Below are positions 16,710 to 26,640 of a stretch of 64,000 nucleotides of DNA, piece after piece (within the stretch, counting starts at the first letter, position 1; every line of letters begins with the position of its first letter). The stretch is taken from assembly GCA_013289825.1 (NCBI GenBank), contig JABCZF010000025.1, forward strand, positions 1-64,000, written 5' to 3'. The notes under the pieces were generated by a model, which made no database searches, was not told the origin of the DNA, and worked only from the letters and a program-made list of their open reading frames with translations. The position numbers and the translations under genes are program-made. This DNA comes from Acidobacteriota bacterium. GTDB lineage: Bacteria; Acidobacteriota; Terriglobia; Acidiferrales; UBA7541.

Positions 16710-18866
16710 CTAGACCGGGCGGCGGATGCCGAGTTTGCGCATGCGCGCCTGGAGCGTCGTGCGCTTCATGCCCAGGATGCCGGCAGCGCCTTTGGCACCA
16801 GCGACGCGCCACGCGGTTTGGCGGAGAGCGCGCAGGATGTGTTGGCGCTCGGCGTCTTCAAGCGTGGAAATCGAGGAAGGAGAGGAGGTCAAGGAGGTCA
16901 ACGAGGCCGAAGACGAAGAGGCGTCTGCGCCAGACTCGGCTAGAGAAGCGACAGGTTTCAGCTCGGAGACGGGTACGCGGAGTTCTTTGCCGGGAGAAAG
17001 TAGCACGGCGCGCTCGATGAAATTTTCGAGCTCCCGAATATTGCCAGGCCACGAATAGCCGGAGAGAGCATCCATGGCCTCGGCGGGAATGTAGGCGACA
17101 GCTTTGTTGAGGCGGCGGCTGAACTTCTGGACGAAATAACGCACCAGGTGGGGGACGTCTTCGGAGCGCTCGCGGAGAGCGGGAATATGAATGGGAAAAA
17201 CGTTAAGGCGGTAAAACAGATCGCTGCGGAAGGTGCGCTCGGCGACGAGCCTCGAGAGATCGCTATTCGTGGCGGCGACGATCCGTACATCGACGCGCTG
17301 CGTTCGATTGCTTCCGAGGCGTTCGAACTCCTGCTCCTGCAGCACGCGAAGCAGTTTGGGTTGCAGATCGAGGGGCAGGTCGGCGATTTCATCGAGGAAT
17401 AGTGTGCCGTGGTCGGCAAGCTCGAAGCGCCCGATCTTTTGCGTGAGCGCGCCGGTGAAGGCGCCGCGCTCGTGGCCGAAAAGCTCGGATTCGAGAAGAC
17501 CGCCGGGGATGGCAGCGCAATTGATTTTGACGAAAGTGCGCTCGCGTCGCGGGCTAAGATTGTGAATGGCGCGGGCGATGAGCTCCTTGCCCGTGCCGGT
17601 TTCGCCGGTGATGAGAACGGCCGTTCCGGCAGGAGCCACGACTTCGACCTGTGCGAGTGCGCGCTTGAGCACCGGGCTGTCACCGACGATCTCTTCAAAA
17701 TTGAATTCACTGCGAATTTCTTCCTCGAGGTAGAGCTTTTCTTCGGCGAGCTTGTCCTTTAGCGCATCAATTTGTTTGAAGGCCAGGGCGTTCTCCACGG
17801 CGATGGCGATTTGCGCGGAGACTTGTTGCAGGAGTTCGACATCCTGCTGGGGGAAAGCGTCCGCGCGACGGCTCGCCAGGTTGAGTGTACCGAGAGTGCG
17901 CCCCTGAGTGAGGAGTGGAACGCAGCAGATGGTCTGGACACCATCGGCGCGGAGCGCACGAATAATTTCATTAGGGAAGCGATCGAGCTCGGCGCCGCGG
18001 GCGAGGAGCGGCTGCGCTGTAGTAAAGCACAAGCCGGAAGGAGTGGTATCAAGAGGGACGGTGACTTCTTCCTGTTCGAAGAGGCCGGGGCGGCTGGAAA
18101 AATCGAGCGCGTGAATTTTCAAGAGTCCGGAAGCAGAATCGCGAAGAGCGAGGCTGGTGTAATCATGATGAATGACCTTTTCGAGAGAAGTGACGATGCC
18201 GCGGAAAAGTTCAGGGAGCTCGCGAGTCGACACGAGCACGTTGTTCACGTCGAGAAGGACCTGGAGCCGATCGCGCTCGCGGGCAAGCTGACTTTGATAA
18301 GCCTGGGAGGTCTGGAAATTCAGTGCGTTGTCGACGGCCACCGCAACCTGGCTGGCCGCGCGCTGCATGAATTGCACCTCGCTCTCCGTGATGCCCTGAG
18401 GAACAAGGCGGCCGAAACCCATGGCACCCAGCCGGCGCTGGGCGGTGGTGAGCGGAACCATAGCCAAACAGCGAACGCCGACCGCGCGCAGCCTCTCGAG
18501 AAAATCCGGGAATCGGTGATCCACTTCCGTGTCGCTGACGACAAAAGGCTGCTGCGATTGCCAGACCCAGCCAGAAGGATGACCGTCCATCGGCGTTTCG
18601 CTGCCGGTCTTGACCGGAGTGGGAAGCCGCGTCTCCAGAATATGCAGGCGCATGACGTTGCGTTCGGGGTCATGAAGCACAAGCGTGAGGAAATCGAAGT
18701 CCACGACAGCATGCAGTCTCTCAGCGAGGTCGTGAAAAAGCGCGGCCAGGTCGCGATGCTGCGCGATGGATTCAGCCACTTCGAGCAAAGCTTCGAGCTG
18801 ACGCCGCGAATGTTCGAGCGGCGCTGCGGCCGTTAGTTCGGGCGGGGAGATAGCGCGATCCGCCAT
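16710..18866 (-). CDS. sigma-54-dependent transcriptional activator with two GAF domains
   Basis: 718 residues in the order GAF (about 25-185), GAF (about 200-360), AAA+ (about 395-630) and a Fis-type helix-turn-helix at the end. The Walker A GETGTGKE, the sigma-54 contact loop GAFTGA, Walker B FLDEIADLPL and the R-finger region are intact, and WPGNIRELENFIERA is the family's C-terminal AAA signature. The architecture is that of FhlA-like activators, where GAF domains sense a small molecule. No adjacent sigma-54 target gene is obvious. The ATG at 18866 lacks a clear ribosome site, so the exact start is less certain. Confidence 0.85.
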   Translation of the reverse strand: MADRAISPPELTAAAPLEHSRRQLEALLEVAESIAQHRDLAALFHDLAERLHAVVDFDFLTLVLHDPERNVMRLHILETRLPTPVKTGSETPMDGHPSGWVWQSQQPFVVSDTEVDHRFPDFLERLRAVGVRCLAMVPLTTAQRRLGAMGFGRLVPQGITESEVQFMQRAASQVAVAVDNALNFQTSQAYQSQLARERDRLQVLLDVNNVLVSTRELPELFRGIVTSLEKVIHHDYTSLALRDSASGLLKIHALDFSSRPGLFEQEEVTVPLDTTPSGLCFTTAQPLLARGAELDRFPNEIIRALRADGVQTICCVPLLTQGRTLGTLNLASRRADAFPQQDVELLQQVSAQIAIAVENALAFKQIDALKDKLAEEKLYLEEEIRSEFNFEEIVGDSPVLKRALAQVEVVAPAGTAVLITGETGTGKELIARAIHNLSPRRERTFVKINCAAIPGGLLESELFGHERGAFTGALTQKIGRFELADHGTLFLDEIADLPLDLQPKLLRVLQEQEFERLGSNRTQRVDVRIVAATNSDLSRLVAERTFRSDLFYRLNVFPIHIPALRERSEDVPHLVRYFVQKFSRRLNKAVAYIPAEAMDALSGYSWPGNIRELENFIERAVLLSPGKELRVPVSELKPVASLAESGADASSSSASLTSLTSSPSSISTLEDAERQHILRALRQTAWRVAGAKGAAGILGMKRTTLQARMRKLGIRRPV

Positions 18867-19206
18867 AGAAATCAGAATAGCACCCGGCTTGCCAGAGGCT
18901 CAACACCAGGCACAGAGGAGTTGCAGAGGAGCGCGCATCCGTCTCCGCTCCGGGCCTTAGCCGGAGAGTTCCGATAGCACCCCCTAGTTAGCGCGGAGTT
19001 TTTGGCCGAACGGCTCGTAGGAAGGCCGGCCCCGGTTGTTCGGGAGTGCGTGGCAGCGATGCTGGAGAAGCGGGAAAGGCAGACGGCCATGGTCTGCGGT
19101 ACGATTTCCCATTGCTCGGTCATCGCACAACTCGGCGGCGGAGGCATGGGCTTCGTCTACCGAACCGAGGATACGCGGCGCTGCGGCCATGGCGGGAGAG
19201 ACTGGA
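18867..19206. other. intergenic region with a protein-kinase gene scrap
   Basis: 340 bases between a sigma-54 activator and an alcohol dehydrogenase gene. The only feature I can name is the kinase remnant at 19078-19180 on the plus strand. Confidence 0.55.
19078..19180 (+). pseudogene. remnant of a Ser/Thr kinase N-terminus
   Basis: The plus strand reads GTISHCSVIAQLGGGGMGFV then YRTED, matching the ATP-loop region of the intact kinase at 20431 (RTISHYTVLEKLGGGGMGVV then YKAED). The similarity stops after TRR, and there is no lysine of subdomain II or any later kinase motif. It lies just beyond the 3' end of the intervening dehydrogenase gene, so the dehydrogenase is bracketed by a scrap and an intact copy of the same coding start. 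A dead duplicate is the simplest explanation. Confidence 0.65.
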
Positions 19207-20280
19207 TCAGCTCGCGAGCCGCGCCGTCGCCGCCTTCAGAAACGCTTCTTCCTTGAGGCTGAGCACCACGCGTCCGTTGACCTGCCCCTTCTTGAGCCGG
19301 CCGAACACGTCATTGATGGATTCGAGCGGCAAAGTCTCAATGGTGGCCTTCACTTTGCCGTCTCCGGCAAACGCCAGCGACTCTTCCAGGTCCAAGCGCG
19401 TGCCAACGATGGAGCCCCGTATGGTGTAGCCGTTGAGAACTACGTCGAAAATCGAAACAGGAAACTCGCCGGGCGGCAGGCCATTCAGCACGCAAGTCCC
19501 ACCGCGACGAAGCATGCCGACGGCTTGCTTGAACGCGATGGGTGAAACCGCGGTTACCAGCGCTCCATGCGCCCCGCCGATTTGTTTTTGGATTTCCTTC
19601 GCGGGGTCCTGTGTTTTAGCATCAATCGTGATTTCCGCTCCGAGTTTCCGCGCCAGCGCCATCTTTTCTGGTCCGAGATCAACTGCCACAACGTGCAGTC
19701 CCATGGCCTTCGCGTACTGGATGGCCACATGGCCCAGGCCGCCCACTCCGGAGATCACCACCCATTCACCGGGCCGCGCCTCCGTCATTTTCAATCCTTT
19801 GTAGGTGGTGACGCCCGCGCACAGGATCGGGGCCGCATCCACAAAGGAGAGGTTCTTGGGAATTCGTCCCAGGTAATCCGCTTGCCCCAAGGCGTACTCA
19901 GCGAATGTTCCGTTCACCGAATATCCGGAGTTCTGCTGCTCCGCGCAAAGTGTCTCCCATCCGGCGAGACAATAATCGCAATGTCCGCAAGCGCTGTGCA
20001 GCCAGGCGATTCCGACGCGGTCGCCTTCCTTCAGGTGCGTAACTCCTGTCCCGAGAGCTGCGACGACTCCTGCTCCTTCGTGGCCCGGAATGAGCGGCAT
20101 CCTTGGCTTGACTGGCCAATCGCCGTCCACCGCATGCAGATCGGTGTGACATACGCCAGTCGCAAATACTTGTACCAGTGCCTGCCCTGGCCCAGGCGTT
20201 GGGATGGGAACCTCTCGCACCACCAACGGCTCGCCAAATTTTTCGACAACGGCTGCTTTCATGGTTTTCTTGTTTGGCAT
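19207..20280 (-). CDS. adhP: zinc-dependent alcohol dehydrogenase, AdhP type
   Basis: A 357-residue medium-chain dehydrogenase. The catalytic zinc motif GVCHTDLH, the GHEGAGVV block and the structural zinc ligands in [17 protein letters not shown] are complete, and the cofactor site reads [20 protein letters not shown]. The sequence follows the bacterial AdhP/AdhT ethanol dehydrogenase pattern, which interconverts primary alcohols and aldehydes with NAD. ATG 20280 is preceded by GGAG at a spacing of about eight; the frame runs on upstream to 20313 without a better site. Confidence 0.85.
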   Translation of the reverse strand: MPNKKTMKAAVVEKFGEPLVVREVPIPTPGPGQALVQVFATGVCHTDLHAVDGDWPVKPRMPLIPGHEGAGVVAALGTGVTHLKEGDRVGIAWLHSACGHCDYCLAGWETLCAEQQNSGYSVNGTFAEYALGQADYLGRIPKNLSFVDAAPILCAGVTTYKGLKMTEARPGEWVVISGVGGLGHVAIQYAKAMGLHVVAVDLGPEKMALARKLGAEITIDAKTQDPAKEIQKQIGGAHGALVTAVSPIAFKQAVGMLRRGGTCVLNGLPPGEFPVSIFDVVLNGYTIRGSIVGTRLDLEESLAFAGDGKVKATIETLPLESINDVFGRLKKGQVNGRVVLSLKEEAFLKAATARLAS

Positions 20281-20430
20281 TTGGCATCTCCTTCTTGCCC
20301 GAACTGCCACCACCCTAGCTCCGATTCAAAGAGCTGTATGTATCATTGGGCACAGCTGGGTGTGACGCAGGTCACGCGGGCGTCTTGGGCGATTGCCCGT
20401 GTCGAAGGGCTGGAGTAAACTCCGGGGCCA

Positions 20431-23097
20431 GTGGCGGATACTTCTTCCATTGTCGGCCGCACTATCTCCCATTACACCGTCCTTGAAAAACTCGGCGGCG
20501 GAGGCATGGGCGTCGTCTACAAAGCCGAGGACATGCGGCTGGGCCGCCAGGTTGCCCTGAAATTTCTTCCCGAAGACATTTCCCAGGACCCGCTGGCCAT
20601 CGAACGATTCCGTCGCGAAGCGCGCGCTGCCTCCTCGTTGAATCATCCGAACATCTGCACGATTTACGATATCGAGGAATTTGAAGGCCGCCCGTTTATC
20701 GCCATGGAGCTGCTTGAGGGCCAGACGCTGAAGCGGCGCATCGCGAAGAAGTCCGTTGAGGCATCCGAGCTAGTGGACATCGGAATTCAGATCGCCGACG
20801 GACTGGAAGCTGCGCACGCCAGAGGCATCGTGCACCGCGACATCAAGCCGGCCAACATTTTTCTGGTGGAGCGCGGGACGGCGAAAATTCTGGACTTCGG
20901 CCTGGCCAAGTTTGCGGAGTACCGGCAGCCAGCGGGGGAATCCTCGGGCGAGTCGTCCACGCCGACCCACAGACATATCCTGGACGATGGGTTGGTCACC
21001 AGTCCAGGCAGCTCCATTGGCACGGTTGCGTACATGTCGCCAGAGCAGGCGCGGGGCCAGGAGCTCGACGCGCGCACGGATCTGTTTTCGCTGGGCGTCG
21101 TCCTTTATGAGATGGCCACCGGCACGGTGCCATTTGGCGGCGCGGCTATTGCTTTGATCTTTGATGGCCTCCTGAATTCGTCAGCGGTTCCTGCCAGGAG
21201 GTTGAATTCGAATTTGCCGGTAGCTTTGGAAAACATTTTGGCGAAGGCACTGGAGAAAGATCTGAGTCTCCGTTACCAGACCGCCGCGGAGCTTCGGGCG
21301 GATCTGAAGAGGTTGAAACGAGATTTGGACTTGGACCACCCTTCGGGGGTTGCCGCTGCGGCGCTAGAGGAGGTTCCTGAACAACATGCGCTTTCTCGAT
21401 GGCAGACCTGGATACTGGCGGGCGGCGCGCTCATCACCCTCGCGGTGATTCTCGGATACCTGCCGACACGGCCAGTGGCCGAGCCACGAGTGCTGCGCAC
21501 TGTCCAGCTGACCAACACGAATCGGCCGAAATCAAGCGTAGTCACCGACGGTTCGAGGCTCTACTTCATCGAGGGGCAATCGAGGCTTTCCCAAACTTCG
21601 GTGACTGGCGGCGAGACATTTCCGGTACCAAATTCACTGGAGGACACCGGTTTTTCCAACGTCTTCGATATTTCGCCCGACGGCTCCGTGCTTTTGATGA
21701 ATACCGCCCGAGGAACGTCTCTCGACGGCCCGCTTTGGAGCGTGCCGGTGCTGGGCGGCTCCCCTCGTCGATTGGGAAACCTGGAGGGCCACGCCGGATC
21801 GTGGTCACCGGATGGGAAACAGATCGCTTATTGCAAAGGGAACGAGATTTTCCTGGCGAAAAGCGATGGAGGCGAGTCCCGCCAGCTCTTGTCAGCGGCA
21901 GGAACTGCAAGCGATATCCGCTGGTCGTCTGACGGATCGATTTTGCGTTTTACGCTGAACGATCCCAAAACAAATAACCGCTCGATCTGGCAGGCTGCCG
22001 CGGACGGTCGGAATCTCCACCAGCTGCTTCCCGGTTGGAGTGATGCACCCAACGAGTGCTGCGGCAAGTGGACGCCAGACGGAAAATATTTCATCTTCCA
22101 GGCACGACGCGACGCGACCGCCGACCTTTGGGCCCTGAACGAACACGGCGGCCTGTTTCGCGCAGCACAGCGGGAGCCGGTGCAGTTGACGACTGGACCA
22201 ATGAATGTTGGCAATCCCGTTCCGAACCGCGATGGCAAAAAGATTTTTGTCCAAGGATGGCAGCCCCGCGGCGAATTATTGCGCTACGATGGCAGATCAA
22301 AACAATTCGTGCCCTACCTCTCGGGAATTTCCGCGATGGGCCTGGACTTCTCTCACGATGGTGAATGGGTCGCCTACAATGACGCGTCCGATGGCACCCT
22401 GTGGAGGAGCAAGGTAGACGGAACGCAAAAACTGCAACTTGTTTTTCCGCCGATGCTGGCCTATTTGCCTCGATGGTCGCCGAACGGCAAGCAGATCGCC
22501 TTCTTTGGTCATCCACCCGGCGAGCCCTGGCAGATCTACATAGTTCCAGCCGAGGGAGGCACGCCGGAACTGATCTATCGAAGTACAACAAACTCAGCCG
22601 ACCCCAACTGGTCGCCCGACGGCAAATCGCTGGCTTTCGGTGAAAACTCGCTGAACAATCAGGGGTCGGCAGTCTACATTCTCAATCTCGAGACGCGCCA
22701 CGCTTCCAAGCTTCCCGGATCCGATGGCTTGTACTCTCCGCGCTGGTCTCCCGACGGACGCTACCTCGCGGCGATTCCGCTGGATTCGCTCAAGCTCATG
22801 CTTTTTGATTTCGCCACGCAAAAATGGACGGAGCTCGCGAGTCTCTTCGTGGCTTATCCGACGTGGTCGCGCGACGGCCGCTATTTGTATTTTGACGGCA
22901 TTCTCGACAACCAGGAGAGCTACTTCCGCGCGCAAGTCAGCAGCGGCAAATTGGAACGCATCTTCAGCTTGAAGGGTTTTCAGGCCGCCGGAGGAGCCTT
23001 CGGAAACTGGAGTGGGCTAGCTCCGGACGAATCCCCGCTGGTGGTGCGCGACGCCAGCATCCAGGAAATTTACGCGCTGGATTGGGATCGGCCCTAA
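20431..23097 (+). CDS. membrane Ser/Thr protein kinase with TolB/WD40-like extracytoplasmic propeller
   Basis: 888 residues. The kinase domain is complete: P-loop LGGGGMGVV, K44, catalytic H135-R-D137 (HRDIKPANI), DFG at 155-157 and GTVAYMSPEQARG. A single membrane helix near residue 325-345 (WILAGGALITLAVILGYL) follows. The outer half consists of repeated SPDGK/SPDGR blades (WSPDGKQIAY, WTPDGKYFIF, WSPDGKSLAF, WSPDGRYLAA), a TolB-type beta propeller. This PknB-like design is abundant in Acidobacteria; ligand and targets are unknown. The start is GTG 20431, with only a weak GGGG upstream. Confidence 0.85.
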   Translation: MADTSSIVGRTISHYTVLEKLGGGGMGVVYKAEDMRLGRQVALKFLPEDISQDPLAIERFRREARAASSLNHPNICTIYDIEEFEGRPFIAMELLEGQTLKRRIAKKSVEASELVDIGIQIADGLEAAHARGIVHRDIKPANIFLVERGTAKILDFGLAKFAEYRQPAGESSGESSTPTHRHILDDGLVTSPGSSIGTVAYMSPEQARGQELDARTDLFSLGVVLYEMATGTVPFGGAAIALIFDGLLNSSAVPARRLNSNLPVALENILAKALEKDLSLRYQTAAELRADLKRLKRDLDLDHPSGVAAAALEEVPEQHALSRWQTWILAGGALITLAVILGYLPTRPVAEPRVLRTVQLTNTNRPKSSVVTDGSRLYFIEGQSRLSQTSVTGGETFPVPNSLEDTGFSNVFDISPDGSVLLMNTARGTSLDGPLWSVPVLGGSPRRLGNLEGHAGSWSPDGKQIAYCKGNEIFLAKSDGGESRQLLSAAGTASDIRWSSDGSILRFTLNDPKTNNRSIWQAAADGRNLHQLLPGWSDAPNECCGKWTPDGKYFIFQARRDATADLWALNEHGGLFRAAQREPVQLTTGPMNVGNPVPNRDGKKIFVQGWQPRGELLRYDGRSKQFVPYLSGISAMGLDFSHDGEWVAYNDASDGTLWRSKVDGTQKLQLVFPPMLAYLPRWSPNGKQIAFFGHPPGEPWQIYIVPAEGGTPELIYRSTTNSADPNWSPDGKSLAFGENSLNNQGSAVYILNLETRHASKLPGSDGLYSPRWSPDGRYLAAIPLDSLKLMLFDFATQKWTELASLFVAYPTWSRDGRYLYFDGILDNQESYFRAQVSSGKLERIFSLKGFQAAGGAFGNWSGLAPDESPLVVRDASIQEIYALDWDRP

Positions 23098-23417
23098 TGC
23101 GGCGCTCGAAATTCGCGTTGCAGGAAACCGCACGCTGACAAGGCCTGGAAGTCGAGAAGAAATCTAGTGGGAAAGTGGATAAGATCTCGTGCACTTGTTT
23201 GCTAGTGAGCGTAGGCGCGTGTGGACCGGCACTGAGGACCGGCGCGGAGGACCGCAAGGCCAGTAATCGGATCGAGGATGATGCTCACCTTTTTTGAGCG
23301 GATTTTGCCGGGGGTAAGCACGAAGCGACCACCTTCGACGCTGGCATCGAGCGGATCGCCCGGGCCAAGCCCCCGTTTGTTGCGGATGCGCCCAGGAAGC
23401 GAGGAACACTGAAAGAG
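23098..23417. other. intergenic region upstream of lysC
   Basis: 320 bases. On the minus strand it holds an AbrB-like coding remnant (23203-23412); otherwise nothing I can name. No leader hairpin of the kind seen before the other aspartokinase gene is present. Confidence 0.5.
23203..23412 (-). pseudogene. AbrB/MazE-type antitoxin domain remnant without a start
   Basis: The minus-strand frame ending at the TAG at 23203 reads LPGRIRNKRGLGPGDPLDAS, then VEGGRFVLTP, then KVSIILDPITGLAVLRAG. This fits the swapped-hairpin AbrB domain (IP..iR..lGl.pGd.l.v.veggrivL.P) and the C-terminal DPxTGLPV tail of these antitoxins. The first beta strand and a start codon are missing: the frame runs into the start of lysC on the other strand. 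No toxin gene (PIN domain) is adjacent. I judge it a decayed antitoxin; confidence is moderate because the evidence is one short similarity. Confidence 0.5.
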
Positions 23418-24839
23418 ATGAGCGCGCCATTGCGGGTGATGAAATTTGGCGGGACCTCGGTAGGCGATGCCGCGTGCCTGGCGAGGACGGCGCAGATTAT
23501 TCTAGAGGGAGCGCGCGGAGGAGCTTGCGTTGCGGTCGTTTCCGCAATGAGCGGTGTGACGAACCGGCTCATTGAAGCGGCCAAGCGCGCGGGAGCCGGC
23601 GAGACTGGGCAGGGAGCAGCGGTGTTGACAGCGTTGCGTGCGCAGCACGCCGAGGCGCTTAAGAGTTTGGTTCACGAACAGAATGCACGCACATTGATCG
23701 AAGAAGAGATGGAGGAGGTTTTCGCCGAAGGCCGCCGGCTGTTTGAGGGCACGGCGCTGCTGCGGGAGCTGACGCCGCGAACCCTGGATGCCATATCGAG
23801 TCTGGGGGAGCGGCTGTCCGCGCCGCTGGTGGCGGGCGCGGTGCGAGAGCTGGGGATAAAGAGCGAGGCCGTGGATGCCACGGAAGTGATCATTACGGAT
23901 ACGTTCCACGGAGGCGCCGAACCGCTGATGGACCGGACCCGGGAAGAATGCGAGGTGCGCTTGCGTCCGATGCTAGAGCTGGGGATCGTACCGGTCGTGA
24001 CAGGTTTTCTTGGCGCGACGACAGACGGAAAATTGACGACGCTGGGGCGCGGCGGCTCGGATTATTCTGCGACCATTCTGGGTGCGGCCCTGAATGCGAG
24101 CGAAGTGATTATCTGGACAGACGTGGACGGCGTGCTGACCGCGGACCCCCGGCTGGTGCCAGAGGCGCGAACGATTCCGGCGATCTCCTATCGTGAAGCG
24201 GCGGAGCTGGCGTTTTTCGGGGCGAAAGTGCTGCACCCGAAAACGCTGAAGCCGGTCATGCAAGCGGCCATTCCGGTGTGGATTCGCAACAGCTTTTGGC
24301 CAGAGCGACCGGGCACGAAGATTACTCCGGAAGGACGAAGCATTGGCGGCGGCGTCAAAGCGCTCACGGCCATCCAGGACGTGGCGCTGATCAGTGTGGG
24401 CGGGCCGGGGATTGTGGGGTTGCCAGACGTGGTGGGACGGACGTTTTCCACCACAGCGGAAGTGCGCGCCAACGTGCTGCTGATTTCGCAGTCGTCTTCG
24501 CAGAACGACATTTGCTTCATTGTGTCCGCGACGGATGCGCAGCGCACCGTCGAGGCGCTGCGAAGAGAGTTTGCGCAAGATCTGGCGCACGAGAAGGTCG
24601 AGCACATCACCATCGATACGAACATCGCGATTGTTGCGGTTGTCGGCGAAAACATGCGCGGGACACCGGGAATTGCGGGGCGGACGTTTAATGCGCTGGG
24701 CCGCGAGAATGTGAACTTGATTGCCATTGCGCAGGGATCTTCGGAGTCGAATATTTCATTCGTGGTGGAGGAAAAGGCGGCGAAGACTGCGTTGATCGCC
24801 GTGCATCGGGAATTTGGTTTGGGAGCGCCAGCGAACTGA
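23418..24839 (+). CDS. lysC: aspartate kinase, full-length with ACT domains
   Basis: 473 residues. The catalytic domain opens with VMKFGGTSVGDA and contains VSAMSGVTNRLI, SSLGERLSAPL, TLGRGGSDYSA and WTDVDGVLTADP; after residue 310 two ACT domains follow (VALISVGGPGIVG and NIAIVAVVGENMRGTPGIAG with IAQGSSESNISFVV). It phosphorylates aspartate, the entry to lysine, threonine and methionine. The ACT pair predicts feedback control by an end product. The second aspartokinase of the window (36633) lacks that part. ATG 23418 lies behind a poor ribosome site (AAAGAG adjacent). Confidence 0.9.
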   Translation: MSAPLRVMKFGGTSVGDAACLARTAQIILEGARGGACVAVVSAMSGVTNRLIEAAKRAGAGETGQGAAVLTALRAQHAEALKSLVHEQNARTLIEEEMEEVFAEGRRLFEGTALLRELTPRTLDAISSLGERLSAPLVAGAVRELGIKSEAVDATEVIITDTFHGGAEPLMDRTREECEVRLRPMLELGIVPVVTGFLGATTDGKLTTLGRGGSDYSATILGAALNASEVIIWTDVDGVLTADPRLVPEARTIPAISYREAAELAFFGAKVLHPKTLKPVMQAAIPVWIRNSFWPERPGTKITPEGRSIGGGVKALTAIQDVALISVGGPGIVGLPDVVGRTFSTTAEVRANVLLISQSSSQNDICFIVSATDAQRTVEALRREFAQDLAHEKVEHITIDTNIAIVAVVGENMRGTPGIAGRTFNALGRENVNLIAIAQGSSESNISFVVEEKAAKTALIAVHREFGLGAPAN

Positions 24840-24933
24840 CTTATTTTCCACACTTCTGAAAATTTGCCAAAACACGAGACTTAATCGAGAGATCTGCATA
24901 GGCAGTTGAGCCGACTCCCCTGCCGACGGTCTG

Positions 24934-26466
24934 CTAATTTGGTTTTTCGTCGTCGGGTGGAATGATTTTGATATCGTCGATAGCGCGAGGAGTGCCGTGG
25001 GGATCTTTGACTAGGCCGTCCAGGGTGGTTTTTGCGTGTTCATCGACGGCGCCGACCGCGGCTACCAGACAGGAATACAGGAAGGCTTTGATACCGGAGC
25101 GGAACTGCTCCGTGGATTGCTCCGTGGTGCGAGTGACGTCGTCGATCATGGTGCGGCGGCGATTTTCGCAGGCCATGCGATTTTCGGCGTCGAGAGCGGA
25201 GAGCGCGGACCGGATACGCTCGGTGGTTTCCGAAATCGCGAGGTCCACTTGGACTTCGGCTTGACGGCGGAATTCTTCGAGCGTGCTGCCGGCGGTGGTG
25301 TGCAGGAGCGCACGGGATTCTGCGACGCGGGCCTCCATTTGGGCAGCCGCTTCGCGGGTGACCATGCGCGTGGCTTCCATGACGCGAACGAGTTGGCGGT
25401 CGGAGATACGGTCGGCGGCGGCTTCAAATTGTTCGGTGGCCTGGCCTAGAGACTCGTCCAAGCGGCCGCGTGTCTGCGGCTCGATTTCACGGGTGGCTTT
25501 GACTATGAAATTCTGGGTTACGGACAGATGGTGCTGCGTATCGGCTGCGAGCCTTTCAAGACGTTGGGCAATTTCTTCTGACTGCGCCCGGTAGGCGTTG
25601 TGTTGCTCTTCCCAACGGCTTTGGACTTCGCCGAGGCGCGACTCGAGGTGGCCGAGAATCTCTTCGCGGGAAGAACGCATCAGCGACTCCAGGCGCTGCT
25701 CGGAAAATTCACCGAGTTGTTGAAGATTTCGTTCGCGAACTCCTTCCACTCGCGCGAGAGCTTGGTTGACGGCCTCATCGAGATGCTTGGCCAGCGCGTT
25801 CTGAACGACTTTTTCGGCGGCGGCCTGCAGTTTTCCTTGCATGGCGGAGACCAGTTGGTCGATGGTGATGACGACGCGCTCCGGTTTTCGCGGAGTGGCG
25901 GCCGGTTGCCCGCCGGCCGCGGCAGGGGACGGGGAGGGGAATTCCGTTACCTGGTTTGCTCTCGGCTCGCTGCTTGACGCGGGAGTGGATGGCGAGGCGT
26001 CCGCAGCGGTCGGCGGCTCCTGCGGTTCCAGCGCGGGAGCGGTGGCCGTGGACAGGCCTGCCGACGAGGTGCGGCCTCCGAGCAAGCCATTCCAATCCGA
26101 CGGCGGTGGAGAAACATTCCAGATATTCGCGGGGGATTCCAGCTCGACGCCGACCTCGAAGAGGTCGTGCGGACCTGCCGGCGGATGGACAGACTTCACG
26201 AAGGCGCGAATAACCGGCGAGATGGTCTCGCCATCAGGTTGCAGCACGCGAAGTCCAATGGAAGACCCGATCGGATATTCATGGCGCGACGGATAGCGGC
26301 AGCCGTGAAGATTGAGAGTCACGGTGGATGTTTTTTCCTGGAAGGAGAGACCGGTGCTGGTCTGTCCGAGCACGACCAGAGGAAGGGTGCGGTCGACGCG
26401 CGTGCTGCGGCGACCTTCCAAGCCGGAAGGAGAATGAAGATGTTCTGGGGGACCGGCTAAGCTCAC
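24934..26466 (-). CDS. PilZ-like and coiled-coil protein of unknown function
   Basis: 510 residues. The N-terminal 120 look like a PilZ domain (RRSTRVDRTLPLVVLG, then TLNLHGCRY and FEVGVELESPANIW). A Pro/Ala/Ser-rich linker (about 130-200) leads into a long, charged, Gln/Glu/Arg-rich helix of about 270 residues with heptad-like spacing, i.e. a coiled coil, and then a short C-terminal segment. PilZ domains bind cyclic di-GMP, but the RxxxR motif is only loosely met. I chose GTG 26466 because GGAGG lies six bases upstream; a TTG at 26487 is the other option. No signal peptide. Confidence 0.55.
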   Translation of the reverse strand: MSLAGPPEHLHSPSGLEGRRSTRVDRTLPLVVLGQTSTGLSFQEKTSTVTLNLHGCRYPSRHEYPIGSSIGLRVLQPDGETISPVIRAFVKSVHPPAGPHDLFEVGVELESPANIWNVSPPPSDWNGLLGGRTSSAGLSTATAPALEPQEPPTAADASPSTPASSSEPRANQVTEFPSPSPAAAGGQPAATPRKPERVVITIDQLVSAMQGKLQAAAEKVVQNALAKHLDEAVNQALARVEGVRERNLQQLGEFSEQRLESLMRSSREEILGHLESRLGEVQSRWEEQHNAYRAQSEEIAQRLERLAADTQHHLSVTQNFIVKATREIEPQTRGRLDESLGQATEQFEAAADRISDRQLVRVMEATRMVTREAAAQMEARVAESRALLHTTAGSTLEEFRRQAEVQVDLAISETTERIRSALSALDAENRMACENRRRTMIDDVTRTTEQSTEQFRSGIKAFLYSCLVAAVGAVDEHAKTTLDGLVKDPHGTPRAIDDIKIIPPDDEKPN

Positions 26467-26640
26467 TTCTTTCCTCCACGTTTCCAAATGTGAAGCCTAC
26501 CACTGTCGTGGCCGCTCGCAAGCGGAAAAATGTCGCCAGGCGATATTGGCTGGCCACCTCCTTAAGCCCGCCTCCGGGGCAGGGGGCCGAGACGGCAGGG
26601 AGCACCTGAGCAACGCCGACCACTCCTCCGGCGCTGTCGG

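Noticed and set aside
17772..18836. Plus-strand frame of 354 codons opposite the sigma-54 activator
   Set aside because: Mirror frame of the GAF domains, with no independent start signal.
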